From: Simmondsia chinensis
Lineage: Eukaryota > Streptophyta > Magnoliopsida > Caryophyllales > Simmondsiaceae
NCBI GenBank assembly: GCA_018398585.1
Contig: JAGTTD010000007.1
Coordinates: forward strand, 34,128,911 to 34,192,910
Length of the DNA: 64,000 nt
Direction of reading: 5' to 3'
Below the pieces are notes generated by a model. That model did not search any database. It had not been told where the DNA came from and saw only the letters and a program-made list of their open reading frames with translations. Below are positions 1-10,558 of this stretch, one piece after another. Every line of letters starts with the position of its first letter. The stretch's first letter is position 1. The translations under genes were made by a program, and so were the position numbers.

Positions 1-70
1 CTCAAATCTAGCACATACAGGTGATGGGTTACAAGATGATCCCTTCATTCTCTCGTCTCAAGCAAATCAA

Positions 71-283
71 GTGTTCTATGTCAAAGATGAGAAGGATGTA
101 GGGTGGGAGCACGTAGTAAAGACAAAGCCAAGATATTCCTATCAATTAGGCTCCAATTTGGAAAGCTTAAATGAAGAAGCTTACCCACAGTGCTTCCCTT
201 CAGATGCATTTGAGGATGTTTCTTTTCATGATCCAACTACTTGGTCACGGGTGGATGCAGACAATGACAACGAGGCTATTTAA
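71..283 (+). pseudogene. C-terminal piece of CACTA transposase gene (DUF4216-like)
   Basis: This open frame ends at a TAA (281-283). Upstream in the same frame the sequence reads like the conserved end of the first CACTA ORF: a QVFYVKD core at 69-89 followed by a tryptophan and a KTKPR motif. In plant En/Spm elements this domain (DUF4216) lies at the C terminus of the long transposase polypeptide, after the TNP2-like catalytic domain. The acidic tail after the core is typical. The methionine at 71 is internal, not a true start. The catalytic part is outside the window, so activity cannot be judged. Family assignment is from motif memory. Confidence 0.6.
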
Positions 284-489
284 CTCTTTTTCTAGTTGCT
301 TTATTGAATAATTGTTTTGTCCTCTAACCATCTGATTGCTTTAACTTTTGATATTGTATGTTTGAACATTTACTAAGATTTTTGAGAGGCTTTTGTTTAT
401 TTCTTATGTGGCATATGTTGAATGTATAGTGAAATAACTTTAACTATTTGGTTGTTTTGATGTGATATATTTTCCTAGCTTTCTGCTTA

Positions 490-2135
490 TTGATAGTTTT
501 GGAAATGGCTTTTCGTAATTGTCATACTCTTGAGCAATATTCAGCATCCGTCCAACATGGAGTTCCCGAAAATGAACGTGTTGACGAAGAAGATGATCTA
601 GATATGGACATACCGATTGATAATCAAGATTCCTTACCTCCTCCTGTGCCTATAGACCCCAACATCATCGAAATGCCTATTGAGTTTGATGATAGGAAGC
701 ACATTCTTATTGTGGGTAAGATGTTTAAGTGCTCAATATTTCTTTTATTAGTGTGCCTATTGAGTCTATTTCCTTGCTTAAATATTATCTTATACTGTTT
801 ACAGATAATGATGGACAAGCTAGAATACGTGATGGTAAAGTTTTTGTGAAACATGTTTGCAGTATGTCTAGTTTAGTATGAGTAATGGTGCCACTAAATG
901 CCAACCATCAGCCAATTAGAAAGGCTGGATCTTTGTTTAACTGGTTTCTTAGTAGTGTTGCTAGGAAACCGAATCTCTGTCCTGTTGGTGTGGAGAGCTG
1001 GAATAAAGTACATTATAAATTGAAAGCATATATGATTACTTTCATTAGGGTAAGATGAAATTTCTTCCATTGTATTTAAAATATTAGCCTATTTATTTCA
1101 ATCAAAATGTGTTGTCTAACGCTTTAAGTTGCAGAAAAAATTTATAGTCCGAGTTGGAGCAGAGGTAGAGAAAAAAATCTTAATGAAAATTGGAAGAAAG
1201 TGGAGGGATTTCAGGTGCGAACTAAAGGGCTCGAATATGACATCCACGACTGCTAGAGAAAGTCTCAAGGATATGACTCCTCCAAAAATTATTCATCATG
1301 ACCTATGGCTTCAGCTTGTTGCCTATTGGTATTCCGAGAAAGGGCAGGTCTATTATGTCAAAAAATAGTACTAATTTAATAATTTTATTACTATGAAATA
1401 TAGTAGCAATGTATCATACTAACAATTGCATTGAAATGATCATAGTAGAAATTGTATGAAATTGGAAAGAATTCCAGAAAAGCTCAGCTACATCCCCACA
1501 CTACGGGTTCAAAGACTTTTGCAATGACGAATTTGTGAGTTATTGTTTGTGAATTTTGATGAATCAATTGTTTATGTGTTAAAATGAAATTAGTTTAATG
1601 TTTTTCATTTTATGATAGATTGCAGAAAATAATAGGAAGCTGGGTTCTATTGAGTGGTATGGAATTTGCCATGCTTCAAAGGATGGTATATATGTTGATG
1701 AGTTAGCTAAACAATTTATGGTTCGTTTAGCTTATGTTTTGTTACTTTTTTGTACTTTATTTTCGCATCACACATGTGAACAATATTTATTGTTTGTTTG
1801 TTTCAATTATGTAGGAAAAGGCATCGGAAATGGTGTTCCAGCTGACTGGAGAGAAATCATTTTTGGAGGCAACCGTTGAAGTAGAGGCATATATTTACCA
1901 CAATTTAATGGGGGACGAAGCCAGCGGAAGAGTTAGAGGATATGGTCATGGAGTCACCCCATCACAAATTGGTGGTGTTAGAGGAGAATTAGCAAAACGG
2001 GGGAGCCTTGCATCAGATGAACATGTGGCCGCACTATGCTCTGAATTAGCAAAAACAAAGAAAAGACTTAGAGAACTAGAACAAGCACAAGAGACTTCTC
2101 CGAATCCCGCTTCAGTAAGTCAACCAAGTTCTTAA
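490..2135 (+). pseudogene. En/Spm-type plant transposase gene (transposase-24 family), multi-exon
   Basis: This is the second, DNA-binding-type gene of plant CACTA elements. Exon 1 (start ATG near 505) encodes an acidic proline-rich N terminus and ends at a GT donor near 716; the next exon follows a TTTACAG acceptor near 804. The 900-1047 segment encodes a conserved core (SLFNWFLSSVARKP). An exon at 1134-1350 encodes the KFIV.....KKWRDF-like block and a W-x-LVAYW motif. Smaller pieces lie at ~1471-1531 and 1619-1721. A last long exon, 1816-2135, encodes EKASEMVFQLTGEKSF followed by a C-terminal coiled-coil-like stretch rich in K, E and L. A GTAAGT at ~2118 suggests a further short exon near 2624. 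A stop near 878 breaks the reading frame between exons 2 and 3, so the gene is probably dead or my exon borders are imperfect. Confidence 0.65.
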
Positions 2136-2869
2136 CTTTTTAATATAAACAATTTTCATTTATTACATTATCGTAGTAACGGGAAGTGTTATTTGGTTGT
2201 TAACAAACCTAAAAACATATTCACCTATTATAAATCTTGATTTTTGTCCCCTTTCACATGTATTGTAACTTGAGGGTATATAACTAATATTTTCATTCTT
2301 GTATGTTACTATTATATTGTAACAATATTCAATTATTAAATTTTGTTTATTTCATTATGATTATAGTTGTTTTTCGTATTAATGTTGTTATTCGCATTTC
2401 TTTACGGCATTCACTTCCTCTTCCGATGTGTGTATTTGATGGACTTGTCATGGCAAGGGACGAGATATAAGTTTCAGGAGGATAAAAAAAATAAATAACC
2501 CTCTTTTGTTGCTAACCAAACTTGTAATTTTGTACTGTTTAAAGTTTGGTGAACGTTGTTTCATTTATGATATTTGAATGGTTTTTTCAATGATTATGAT
2601 ATTTTGAGTGTATCTCATTTTAGGTGCAAATGGATGTAATTTGGACAACGGTGCGTTGTAAAGACTTTTATGTTTTGAATATGTATATCATTTGGTTTAT
2701 CACAAATTTTTTTTTTTTTTTTTTTGGCTTATATACAGGTAAAAATTAATTATTAATTATATGTATACTTTATTCTAGAATTAGATTTTTTTTTCCCGGT
2801 TTAAGTATGATAGGCTCCAAAATTTCTGCCAAAACATTTACTTTATTTTTAAATTAATTAATTATGGCA
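2136..2869. other. CACTA interior, no further gene recognised
   Basis: AT-rich sequence between the transposase gene and the subterminal repeats. A T-run lies at 2708-2725. Apart from a possible last small exon near 2624-2660, I see no coding signal. Confidence 0.5.
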
Positions 2870-3109
2870 CCTTAAAGCGCCGTTAAATTAAGCGCCAAAA
2901 TTTTCAGCCAAATATATCATTTTACTTTATTTTTTCTTCATTCAGTAAATACCGGCGCTTATAAGCGTAGGGAAGATTTACAGGCGCTTCCTTCCCGACG
3001 CTGCCTACACTGGCGCGTGTCGCAAGCGCCAGCCTCACTATTACTGGCGCTTCAAAGCACCGGGAGAGGGCAAAAAAAGGGGCCGGAACAGACGCGCTTT
3101 TTTGTAGTG
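2870..3109 (+). repeat. CACTA subterminal repeats and 3' terminal inverted repeat
   Basis: GGCGCTT or its complement AAGCGCC recurs in both orientations between 2875 and 3065, then the 12-bp terminus TTTTTTGTAGTG closes the element at 3109. In CACTA elements such motifs are binding sites for the TnpA-like protein; that role is inferred from the family. Confidence 0.8.
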
Positions 3110-3529
3110 TTGGGACAAATGTGGTAAATAATATCTCGATTAGTTAATAAATTTTTATTGTTCCAAAAATATTAATTTATAGAGATTTAATTGTATTCAA
3201 TTAAACCAAAACTTAATTTGACTTTAAAGATGAATTTCGGGCCACTTATTTGTTAGCTCCCTTGCCCCTAACATCACGCCCCCTCCCCTTCCCCATGCAA
3301 ATGAGTGGCTAGAAATTTGTCGCCGTACTCCCCCCTTTCAACTAACTTATCCCCTATAAGTTTGTTATTGATATGATAAAAATAAATTTTATTTCAGAGC
3401 AACCATATAAATTATAGTGAATAGCAGTCACAAAATTTAATAATGTACTCTATATTGATGATTTTATTCTACTAATAATATTACTCCCTATATGTATATC
3501 AATTTTCCTATTGAAATCTTGTACCTAAA
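3110..3529. other. Spacer, nothing recognised
   Basis: AT-rich sequence between the CACTA end and the LTR of element E, with one C-rich patch near 3270-3345. No gene or element was recognised. Confidence 0.4.
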
Positions 3530-4348
3530 TGTCACGAACCTACGTGATAGGGAATAACTTAGAATTGAGATGAGATAGAAAGCAAAGCAACATACATATC
3601 CAGTGCTCCAAGGGCTCCCGCCTAAGCAGGGTCTAGGGGGCGAATGTATGCAGCCTTCCGCCATCAGGGTATTACCCTTGAAGAGAGTTTGTTTCCGAGT
3701 GGCCCAAACCTGAGGGTAAGGACTTCCTGGGAGGTCACCCATCCTGGTACTGCTCTCGCCTAAGCATGCTTAAACTTGGAGTTCTAATGGGATCCGGTGA
3801 CGGCTTGTTGGTACCCTCTTTGGTTTGAGATGAGATAGAAAGGTATATAGAATTTGAGATGAGTAGAGAATTAGAAAGAGATTGGGATAAGACAGAATAG
3901 AAGAATTGGGGATAGAGTTCATGCAATCGGATCTCAAAGCACTCAAGCCAACCAAGTCAATCCACAAAAAAAGACAAATAATAGAGCAAACAACTCAAGT
4001 ATGGTATTTGTATTTTGCTATAAGTATGGATTTACAAATATAAAGTATGAAATATAGTAAAGAAGGGCTAAGGTTTAGCTAAGGAAGAAGAAGAAGAAGA
4101 TAGAGGGGGACGGCCGAGAGAGAAGAGAGAGAGAGAGAAGAGAGCAAAATTGTTCTAGACAAAATATCACACTCTCTCTCCTAACCTAATCCCCAAATAT
4201 ATACTATATTAGTTTAGTTAAATATGCTTAATTAAACTAAACAAAATCATACTTACAACCATACTTATCCTACTAATTGATAGGTGCTGACGTGTCCCGG
4301 GTGGCTGATGTGGCGCCAGCTGTCGCATCGGGGGCTATATCTGTATCA
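3530..4348 (-). repeat. 3' LTR of element E (contains a SINE)
   Basis: On the plus strand it starts TGTCACG at 3530 and ends CTGTATCA at 4348. On the minus strand it is preceded by a polypurine tract (complement of 4349-4364) that sits exactly at the boundary. Without the SINE and one TSD copy it is roughly 560 bp. The integrase/chromodomain frame runs into this LTR before its stop, as it also does in element F. Confidence 0.65.
3583..3824 (-). mobile_element. 5S-rRNA-derived SINE, copy 1
   Basis: The insert is flanked by an 18-bp direct duplication, TTGAGATGAGATAGAAAG, at 3565-3582 and 3825-3842. Read on the minus strand it begins with ~100 nt closely resembling plant 5S rRNA (CACCGGATCCCATTAGAACT, then the A-box and C-box regions). 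A TS/Au-like SINE body follows, containing the complement of CCTAAGCAGGGTCTAGGGGG, and ends near ATGTATGTTGCTTTG. The long TSD indicates LINE-type target-primed insertion. It sits inside the LTR of element E. The 5S internal promoter boxes are recognisable but mutated. Confidence 0.8.
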
Positions 4349-4524
4349 ATGCTGCCCCCTTGAGACGACCCTTGATCCCAAGGGTCGAAATCCAGAAATT
4401 GTCGCTGAAAATCATAAGCAAACTCCCACGTGGCTTCTTCGGGGGACCGATTGACCCACTGAACCAGGCATTGAGGAGTTGCCACGCGATGACGCTTCAC
4501 AAGACGACGACTCAATATACACAA
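4273..4524 (-). pseudogene. Chromodomain at integrase C terminus of element E
   Basis: About 45 residues resemble the plant chromovirus chromodomain: RRLVKRHRVATPQCLVQWVN, then EEATWEF and a QFLDFDPWDQGS ending. Such domains sit at the integrase C terminus and steer integration to chromatin marks. The frame then runs through the polypurine tract into the 3' LTR before stopping. A stop or frameshift separates it from the integrase frame ending at 4564. The short distance and conserved order support one original polyprotein. Confidence 0.75.
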
Positions 4525-4563
4525 TGGCTAAGGTGGTGTTGCTACCGGAGGCCAAAGGTCAGG

Positions 4564-5163
4564 TCAAGGGGCCGGAATTGAGAAACAACGCTTCAACAGC
4601 GAAATGTGGATAGTGTGATGAATGTGGGCGTGAGAAGGTAAGTCAAGCTTGTAGGCCACGGCTCTAACACGATCCACGATTCTGAAGGGTCCATAAAATC
4701 GGGGAGATAACTTATGGAATGCCCGATACTCAATATTGTGCCGACGATAGGGTTGTAGCTTCAGCCACACGTAGTCGCCCACCTCGAACTCATGGTCAGA
4801 ACGATGCCTATCAACTTGTTGTTTCATGCGATTTCGGGCTCGGTGCAAATGAAACTTTAGCAAAGCAAGTGTTTCTTCACGGGCACGAAGACTATGGTCA
4901 ACTGTTTCAACTTGAGACTCTCTTGGTAAATATGGCAGGTGGATCGGTGGTGGTTGCCCATATAAGACCTCGTACGGCGTGACATGGGCTGCTGAATGGA
5001 AAGTGGTATTATACCACCATTTTGCTAGCTGAAGCCACTGAATCCAATCTCGAGGACGCTCACTGACCATGCTACGAAGGTAAGTCTCTAGGCAGCGATT
5101 AAGCACCTCAATTTTCCCGTTTGTTTGTGGATGATATGAAGAATATAGATTGAGCTGGGTGCC
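4564..5163 (-). pseudogene. Integrase C-terminal half of element E
   Basis: The frame includes the end of the integrase core: NGKIE-like residues at ~5110-5130, then ETYLRSMV, then the W-rich helix region W..WL.LAKWWYNT. The GPY/F-like segment follows (HKLSPRFYGPFRIVDRV, then AYKLDLPSHAHIHHTIHISL). This half ends at 5163, where element D was inserted; the upstream half resumes at 8246. The open segment is about 180 residues and reads well, showing that decay here is modest. Confidence 0.85.
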
Positions 5164-5647
5164 TGTTAAGATTCAAGCTAAACTTGAATCATAACCTAGG
5201 GTTTTGATAGTAAATCATACTAAGAAATGAGATCAAGATATCAATCAATAGAATTCAATGGAGAATTAGTGATTATAAATGAGGTTAAGAAGGATAAAAT
5301 GAGATCAAGAGGAGATAACAAGATGAGAAGTAGAGATTGAGAAGAGAAGTTAAGAATTGGGAGAGAAGCTTTAGAGAACTTGGAGACAAGAGAAAGAATC
5401 AATTCATTTCATCAACATTATGAAGATTACAAGCGATGAACTACTACTAATACTACTAGCAAATACATTGCACTAAGACCTTAGTCTTAACCGACTCTTG
5501 CAACTAAGCCGCCACCCTTGACCACCTTGCACCGCCATTGACCTCACTTAAGCACAAAAGCTACTTAACTACTTACTACATGAACTAATCACCACCTTAT
5601 TACAACCATTGGATTATTAATACTTTTTATATCCAAGAATCATAACA
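5164..5647 (-). repeat. 3' LTR of element D
   Basis: 484 bp, starting TGTTAAGATTCAAGC and ending with the complement of TGTTATGATTC. It is near-identical to 7762-8245. The purine tract AAAGGGGGAGTAT (complement of 5648-5660) abuts it. Confidence 0.9.
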
Positions 5648-5865
5648 ATACTCCCCCTTTAATGATTCTTATCCTCAAAAATCGTTTGAGAGAGCATTGC
5701 CTAGGAGAACTTATTATTATTGATGCTGGAATTGCTGCTGAATTTTGCAGCGGATAGTCTAGATCCTACTGATTGAGATGCGGGAGGAGCAGCCAGATGC
5801 AGTAACAGAAGTGCAGGTACTAGAAGTTCAATCTGGTGCAGACAGCCCACAGTACGTTCCTTGGT

Positions 5866-7131
5866 TCATCCACAACCCTTAGCTTCAAGGTCTCCAACCT
5901 CTGCCATGCCCATATCATCACATTCCATGCCATCAACTTTAGCTCCATCCACTTCAATGCCTGAAACAGCCATGAGATGTAGAGGATTGCATTTGTGATT
6001 AAAATAGTACTTCCGAATACACTTGAAGCAAAGGCTCTGTGCTTTCTTTTCCTCCATACTAAATGTCTTGGGACCATCTGATGCAGCTTGAGGCATGGAG
6101 ATTGTTGACTCATACAATCTTCCCTTAGCATAAGCCTTGGACAAAGTACGGGGACTAAGTGTCTTAACAAGATTCTTAATGCAGGGCTTAAATCCATTGA
6201 TGAAGCTCGAAACATAGAAAGCCTCGCCTATGATGGGAGTGATGGTCATCATTTGAGCTTTCAAATTCTTGAAGCGTGTCATATACTCCTTCACACTGCC
6301 TACTTGAGCTAGCTTATTAAACTTGTCCACAACGCCCCCCGAGTCTTCATCCGCATAACGGTCACATAGCTCCATCACAAATTCTTGCTGTGTGAGAGTT
6401 GAATGTCCCAAAAGTAAGCTATAGAACCACTCTTCTTGATCCCCATGCAAGTACACTGTAGCCGATTCGACCTTTTCTTCTTCGGAAATAGAATAGAGTA
6501 GGAAGTATCGCTCACATCTTCGTATCCGCATTTGTGGATGAATGCCATCGAAAATTTCCAACTCAACTCTAGGCTGCCGAAATCCAGTTCTTCTTTCCAT
6601 AGCCATAGGAGCACCGTGCACTTCCACCTGTCTCGATAATGGAGGAACCAAGGGTCTAGCTTGATGAGGAACAACAGGTGCATTGTCATCTCTCACTCGC
6701 ACCGGAGCTCTTTCCTGTTGTGGTGCTACCAGTTGGATTCCTACACCAAGGCGAGCATCTTGTTTCCATAATCGATCTTGCATTTCATTAAAACGCTGAT
6801 CCATCTTTTCCTCAAGGTGTTGATGCCTTAAGGAATTGTCTTGCTCAAATTTATCAATTCGATGCTCTAGCTGTTGCATTTCAGCCCTTCATTGCTCTTC
6901 TTGCTGCTGTGAAATCATCATTTGATCGTTCATTGCATTTATAGCTAGTACTACATCATCCATTCGCTGATGTAACAGAGCCATTAGATCAACTGAAGCA
7001 CTTCCAATGTACACTTCAGCATTGTGAGGTTGTCCAGCAACTACACTTGCATAAGTTGCTGGTGTTGTTCCCACATTCTGGCCTGTATTTGCTGCTGCAG
7101 TAGCTGACCTTGTAGTCATGCCTCCAGCCAT
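5866..7131 (-). pseudogene. Gag of element D, one premature stop
   Basis: About 420 codons starting MAGGMTTRSATAAANTGQ at 7131. One in-frame TGA near 6887-6889 splits it (probably a former CGA codon). Residues ~85-125 are coiled-coil-like (MQQLEHRIDKFEQDNS). The retrotransposon gag domain follows (FRQPRVELEIFDG, RRCERYF, YLHGDQEEWFYSLL, EYMTRFKNLKAQM). Near the end there is a degenerate zinc knuckle CFKCIRKYYFNHKC. Gag would form the particle and bind element RNA. Motif for motif it matches the gag of element C at 55590-56180, suggesting one family. No pol follows. Confidence 0.88.
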
Positions 7132-7747
7132 ATCTATTTAGGTTGTTTAGTGCAAAAAATCTGAACGTAGGATCCTGAATCAAGAATTCTGTTGCTTCAA
7201 CAGATTCTTCGAAGTGTGCTCAGCAAATTAACCTCAAATTCAGCTGAAGAAATCAAGATTTGCTGCACTAATTCTTGATTAAACTGGAACTAATTCTGTT
7301 CAGCTCAATGAGTTCATACCTCAATAACTCAATCTGATTTACAATACTGCCTTATGTTCAGATTAATGTGAAGTATAATCTTGATCTACCACACCAGAAC
7401 AGAACACAATCTGTGCAGCAACATTAACCGCGGCAGTTCACTCAATTTTGCATCAAGAATTCGATCAAACAGTACCATACAATTCAACAAGTATTAATGC
7501 AGCTGCTGAATCTTGATCTTGCTCACTTCAATCCGCTCGTTACATGTCAAAACAGCAATGATCGATGATCTGAACAAAAAGTTCAGCTAAAATTGGTGTA
7601 ATCTCTGCAGCTCACTAACTTCATTGCTCAATTCTAGCTGACGCTGCAGATCATGCTCAATATAATCCTGATTTGAAGAATTCAAAATCGATCGCAGCAT
7701 ATAACAAAGAGAACACAAGATCTAATCACTTGGAAGCTAGATTTTAG

Positions 7748-7759
7748 GCTCTGATATCA
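7748..7759 (-). promoter_or_regulatory. Primer-binding site of element D
   Basis: The complement reads TGATATCAGAGC, one base from TGGTATCAGAGC, the usual plant initiator-Met tRNA binding site. It sits two bases inside the 5' LTR. Confidence 0.8.
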
Positions 7760-7761
7760 AT

Positions 7762-8245
7762 TATTATGATTCAAGCTAAACTTGAATCACAACCTAGGGT
7801 TTTATAGTAAATCACACTGAGAAATGAGATCAAGATATGAATCAATAGAATTCAATGGAGAATTAGTGATTATAGATGAGGTTAAGAAGGATAAAATGAG
7901 ATCAAGAGGAGATAACAAGATGAGAAGTAGAGATTGAGAAGAAAAGTTAAGAATTGAGAGAGAAGCCTGAGAGAACTTAAAAGACGAGAGAAATAATCAA
8001 TTCATTTCATCAACATTCTGAAGATTACAAGAGATGAACTACTACTAATACTACTAGCTAATACATTGCACTAAGACCTTAGTCTTAACCGACTCTAGCA
8101 ACTAAGCCGCCACCCTTGGCCACCTTGCACTGCCATTGACCTCACTTAAGCACAAAAGCTACTTAACTACTTACTACATGAACTAATCACCACCTTATTA
8201 CAACCATTGGATTATTAATACTTTCTATATCCTAGAATCATAACA
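7762..8245 (-). repeat. 5' LTR of element D
   Basis: 484 bp, same length as the left LTR and very similar throughout. Flanked by the GTGCC duplication at 8246-8250. Confidence 0.9.
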
Positions 8246-8990
8246 GTGCCCAAGCGGGTAAAGATCTCCTGCCATATCATACTCACAAAGATGGTGTCTC
8301 GGTCACAACGTCTCAGGCATACCGTGTAAATGGAAGATCTGATCAAGGTAGAGCTGTGCTACAGTGGTTGCTAAGTATGGGGGGCTAAGCGCTAGAAAGT
8401 GGGCGTACTTGCTTAGCCGATCAACGACCACAAGCATAACCAAGTACTCGTGGGACTGGGGAAGACCTTGCATGAAATCAAGGGAAACACTACTCCAAAC
8501 GGTATCGGGAACCGGTAACGGCTGTAATGAGCCCGATGAAGCAATCGTCTCATACTTGTGCTGCTGACATGTCTTGCACTATCGTATATAAGATTGAATG
8601 ACACCCTTCAACCCTTTCCAAAAGAAAAGAGTGCGAACTCGATGGTCTGTGTTTTCAACCCCGGAATGTCCCCCCACCAATGAGTCATGGAGCCAGAGTA
8701 AGACCGACTATTGCAACTCACTGTCATTGCCCACAACTAACCGTCCCTTTTTTCTGAGCTTACCACTTTGCCACGAAAACTTTGGTTGGGACAACGGATC
8801 CTCTTCCTTGTGGCGAATAATCTGTGCTAAAAGAGGGTCGAGTTGCCACGATTGTTGAAACCGGTCGTAGAAGTCCGATGAAATGACTGACATGGTCATA
8901 CATAGTATTTTGTTTCCCGTAACACAGCATAATGCATCATGCTTGTAAACAATGTCATAATCGAACCCAATCAATCTCGAAAGCCATAAA
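8246..8990 (-). pseudogene. Integrase N-terminal half and core of element E
   Basis: Translating the minus strand gives SLDFMQGLPQS, containing the first catalytic Asp of the integrase core, then VVVDRLSKYAHFLAL and VAQLYLDQIFHLHGMPE. These are the hallmark core segments of gypsy integrase, and they join directly to the half at 4564-5163 once D is removed. The 8708-8974 frame (FDYDIVYKHDA...) covers the RNase H end and linker. Stops and frame changes are frequent. Confidence 0.8.
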
Positions 8991-9121
8991 TGCTAAAAAT
9001 GAGTTGATAATTTTTGCTCCAGAAGGTGCTTCAGACTTTACTGATATGTGCGGATGATGAAATGGTGTTCGGTTAGATATTGTTGCCATTTATCAATTGC
9101 GAATACCACTGCGAGCAACTC

Positions 9122-9385
9122 ACGTTCATAGACCGACCAAGCCTAATGCTTAGGTGCAAGCACCCGACTAATGTAAGTGAGAGGATGTCCCTCCTGCATC
9201 AGCATGGTCCCAATCCCGATTCCTGAAGCATCGGTCTCTACCACAAATATCTTGGAAAAATTGGGTAAGGCCAACACGTCTGGGGATGTTAAAGCTCGCT
9301 TCAGCCACTCAAATGCTCCCTCGGCCTTAGTTGACCAAGCGAACGCCCCCTTTCTTAGTAAGGCAATCAACGGTCGAGCCATCAC
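9122..9385 (-). pseudogene. RNase H domain of element E
   Basis: The frame reads PLIALLRKGAFAWSTKAEGA, then FVVETDASGIGIGTMLMQEG and PLTYISR. This is the RT connection and the start of RNase H, with its TDASG first catalytic Asp. It is separated by a frameshift from the RT frame upstream. The rest of RNase H (8990-9120) is too decayed to follow. Confidence 0.8.
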
Positions 9386-10306
9386 ACCTTACCCCGCGAT
9401 GAAATGACGGTAGTACCCTGTAAGCCCAAGAAATCCTCTAAGTTGTTTGATGTTTGTGGGGCACGGCCACTCGTTAATAGCGAGTAATTATTAGGATCTG
9501 CGGAGACTCCATCACTCGAGACAAAGTGACCCAAGTACTCGATCTGACGTCCAGCGAACGAACAATTGGTGCATTTCACGAAGAAACCGTGCTGATGCAG
9601 TACCTCGAATACGGTTCTGAGATGGACCACATGCTTGGACCATGAAGCACTGTATACTAATATGTCATATAAAAAAAAGCCAACACAAATTTTCGCAAAA
9701 AAGGGCAAAAAATATCGTTCATGATGCTGAAATGTCGAAGGAGCATTCGTAAGTCCAAATGGCATGACCATAAATTCAAAGTGGCCCTAATGTGTGCGGA
9801 AAGCTATCTTATGCACGTCTCATGGGGCCATCCTTATCTGCCGATATCCAGAACAGAGGTCAACAACAACAGCAGCATACCCAGTGCCCTAAGGGCTCCC
9901 GCTCGCGCAGGGTCTGAGAGGGGTAAGATGTACGCAGTCTTACCCCATCAGGGTGAGACCCTGACGGGAGACTGTTTCCGAGGACCCCCAACCTAAAAAT
10001 ATGACCCAATTTTGGGTGACTATTTCCAGAACGGAGGTCGAGTTTCAAAAGGAAAACTGAACCACCAAGCTTGTCAAGTAGTTCCTCAATAATCAGGATC
10101 GGAAACTTGTCCTTAATGGTCATCTTGTTAAGTGCCCGATAATCCATACACAACCGCCATGAATCGTCTTTTTTCTTCACTAACACAACCAGTGAAGCAC
10201 AGGGTGAAGAACTGTTTTGAATCACCCCTGAATCGAGCATCTCTTGAGTCAACTCTTCAATGACGTCTTTTTGAACAGTTGGGTAGTGATATGGGGGCAA
10301 GTTCAC
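9386..10306 (-). pseudogene. Reverse transcriptase of element E, split by a SINE
   Basis: The N-terminal part (10306-10024) has VVLVKKKDDSWRLCMDYRAL, KDKFPI and LLDKLGGSVFLLKLDLRSG. A SINE then interrupts the gene. The C-terminal part (9846-9382) has [15 protein letters not shown] and FFLYDILVYS, where the catalytic (F/Y)xDD box has lost an Asp. YLGHFVSSDGVSADP follows. RT would copy the element RNA. The broken active site, the SINE and frameshifts make it inactive. Confidence 0.88.
9862..10023 (-). mobile_element. TS/Au-type SINE, copy 2 (short, non-5S head)
   Basis: It is flanked by an imperfect 15-bp duplication, TCCAGAAC(A/G)GAGGTC, at 9847-9861 and 10024-10038. On the minus strand it shares the body of copies 1, 4 and 6 (the plus strand shows GCAGGGTCTGAGAGGGG and GACTGTTTCCGAGGACCCCC). 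It ends in TTG repeats, the complement of CAACAACAACAG at 9862. In place of the 5S-like head it has only ~35 bp of unrelated sequence. It lies inside the RT gene of element E. Confidence 0.8.
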
Positions 10307-10558
10307 AGGATTGCTTCCCTCTTTTAAAGTAATATGGTGATCAAATCTAGGCCTAAAGGGAGGTAACTACTTGGGCTCTTCAAATAAAGCATCAAACTCT
10401 TGTAGTAATGAACCCAACTCGTCACCTGGTTCACCTGCTGCACTAGTGGACAGCTACAGAGCAAAATAATGCCATTCGAACCCTGTTTTTGGACCTTTAA
10501 CATTGTTTTCGGCTGCATAATTTACCTGAACAGCAAAAAGGGATGCTACTGCGCCCTG

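Larger units (their letters stand above)
1..3109 (+). mobile_element. CACTA (En/Spm) DNA transposon, 3' half
   Basis: The element enters from the left edge of the window. It holds a fragment of the first CACTA gene (71-283), a multi-exon gene of the plant En/Spm transposase-24 type (490-2135) and a 3' terminus. The last 12 bases (3098-3109) are the reverse complement of the classic start CACTACAAAAAA, followed by TTG as the likely 3-bp target duplication. GGCGCTT/AAGCGCC motifs cluster in the last ~240 bp, as expected for CACTA subterminal repeats. The 5' end and most of the TNP2-like transposase gene lie outside the window. Confidence 0.85.
5164..8245 (-). mobile_element. Gag-only LTR retrotransposon D (TR-GAG type), nested in E
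   Basis: Two 484-bp LTRs (5164-5647 and 7762-8245) bound an interior of about 2.1 kb. The 5-bp duplication GTGCC (5159-5163 and 8246-8250) is perfect. On the minus strand a primer-binding site close to initiator-Met tRNA lies next to the 5' LTR and a polypurine tract next to the 3' LTR. The only gene is gag (7131-5866). There is no room for protease, RT or integrase, so it must have relied on proteins from a related element. Its gag is of the same type as that of element C. Confidence 0.9.

Noticed and set aside
3110..3529. Second LTR pair partner for element E to the left
   Set aside because: No match to the 11953-12121 segment or to other LTRs in the window.
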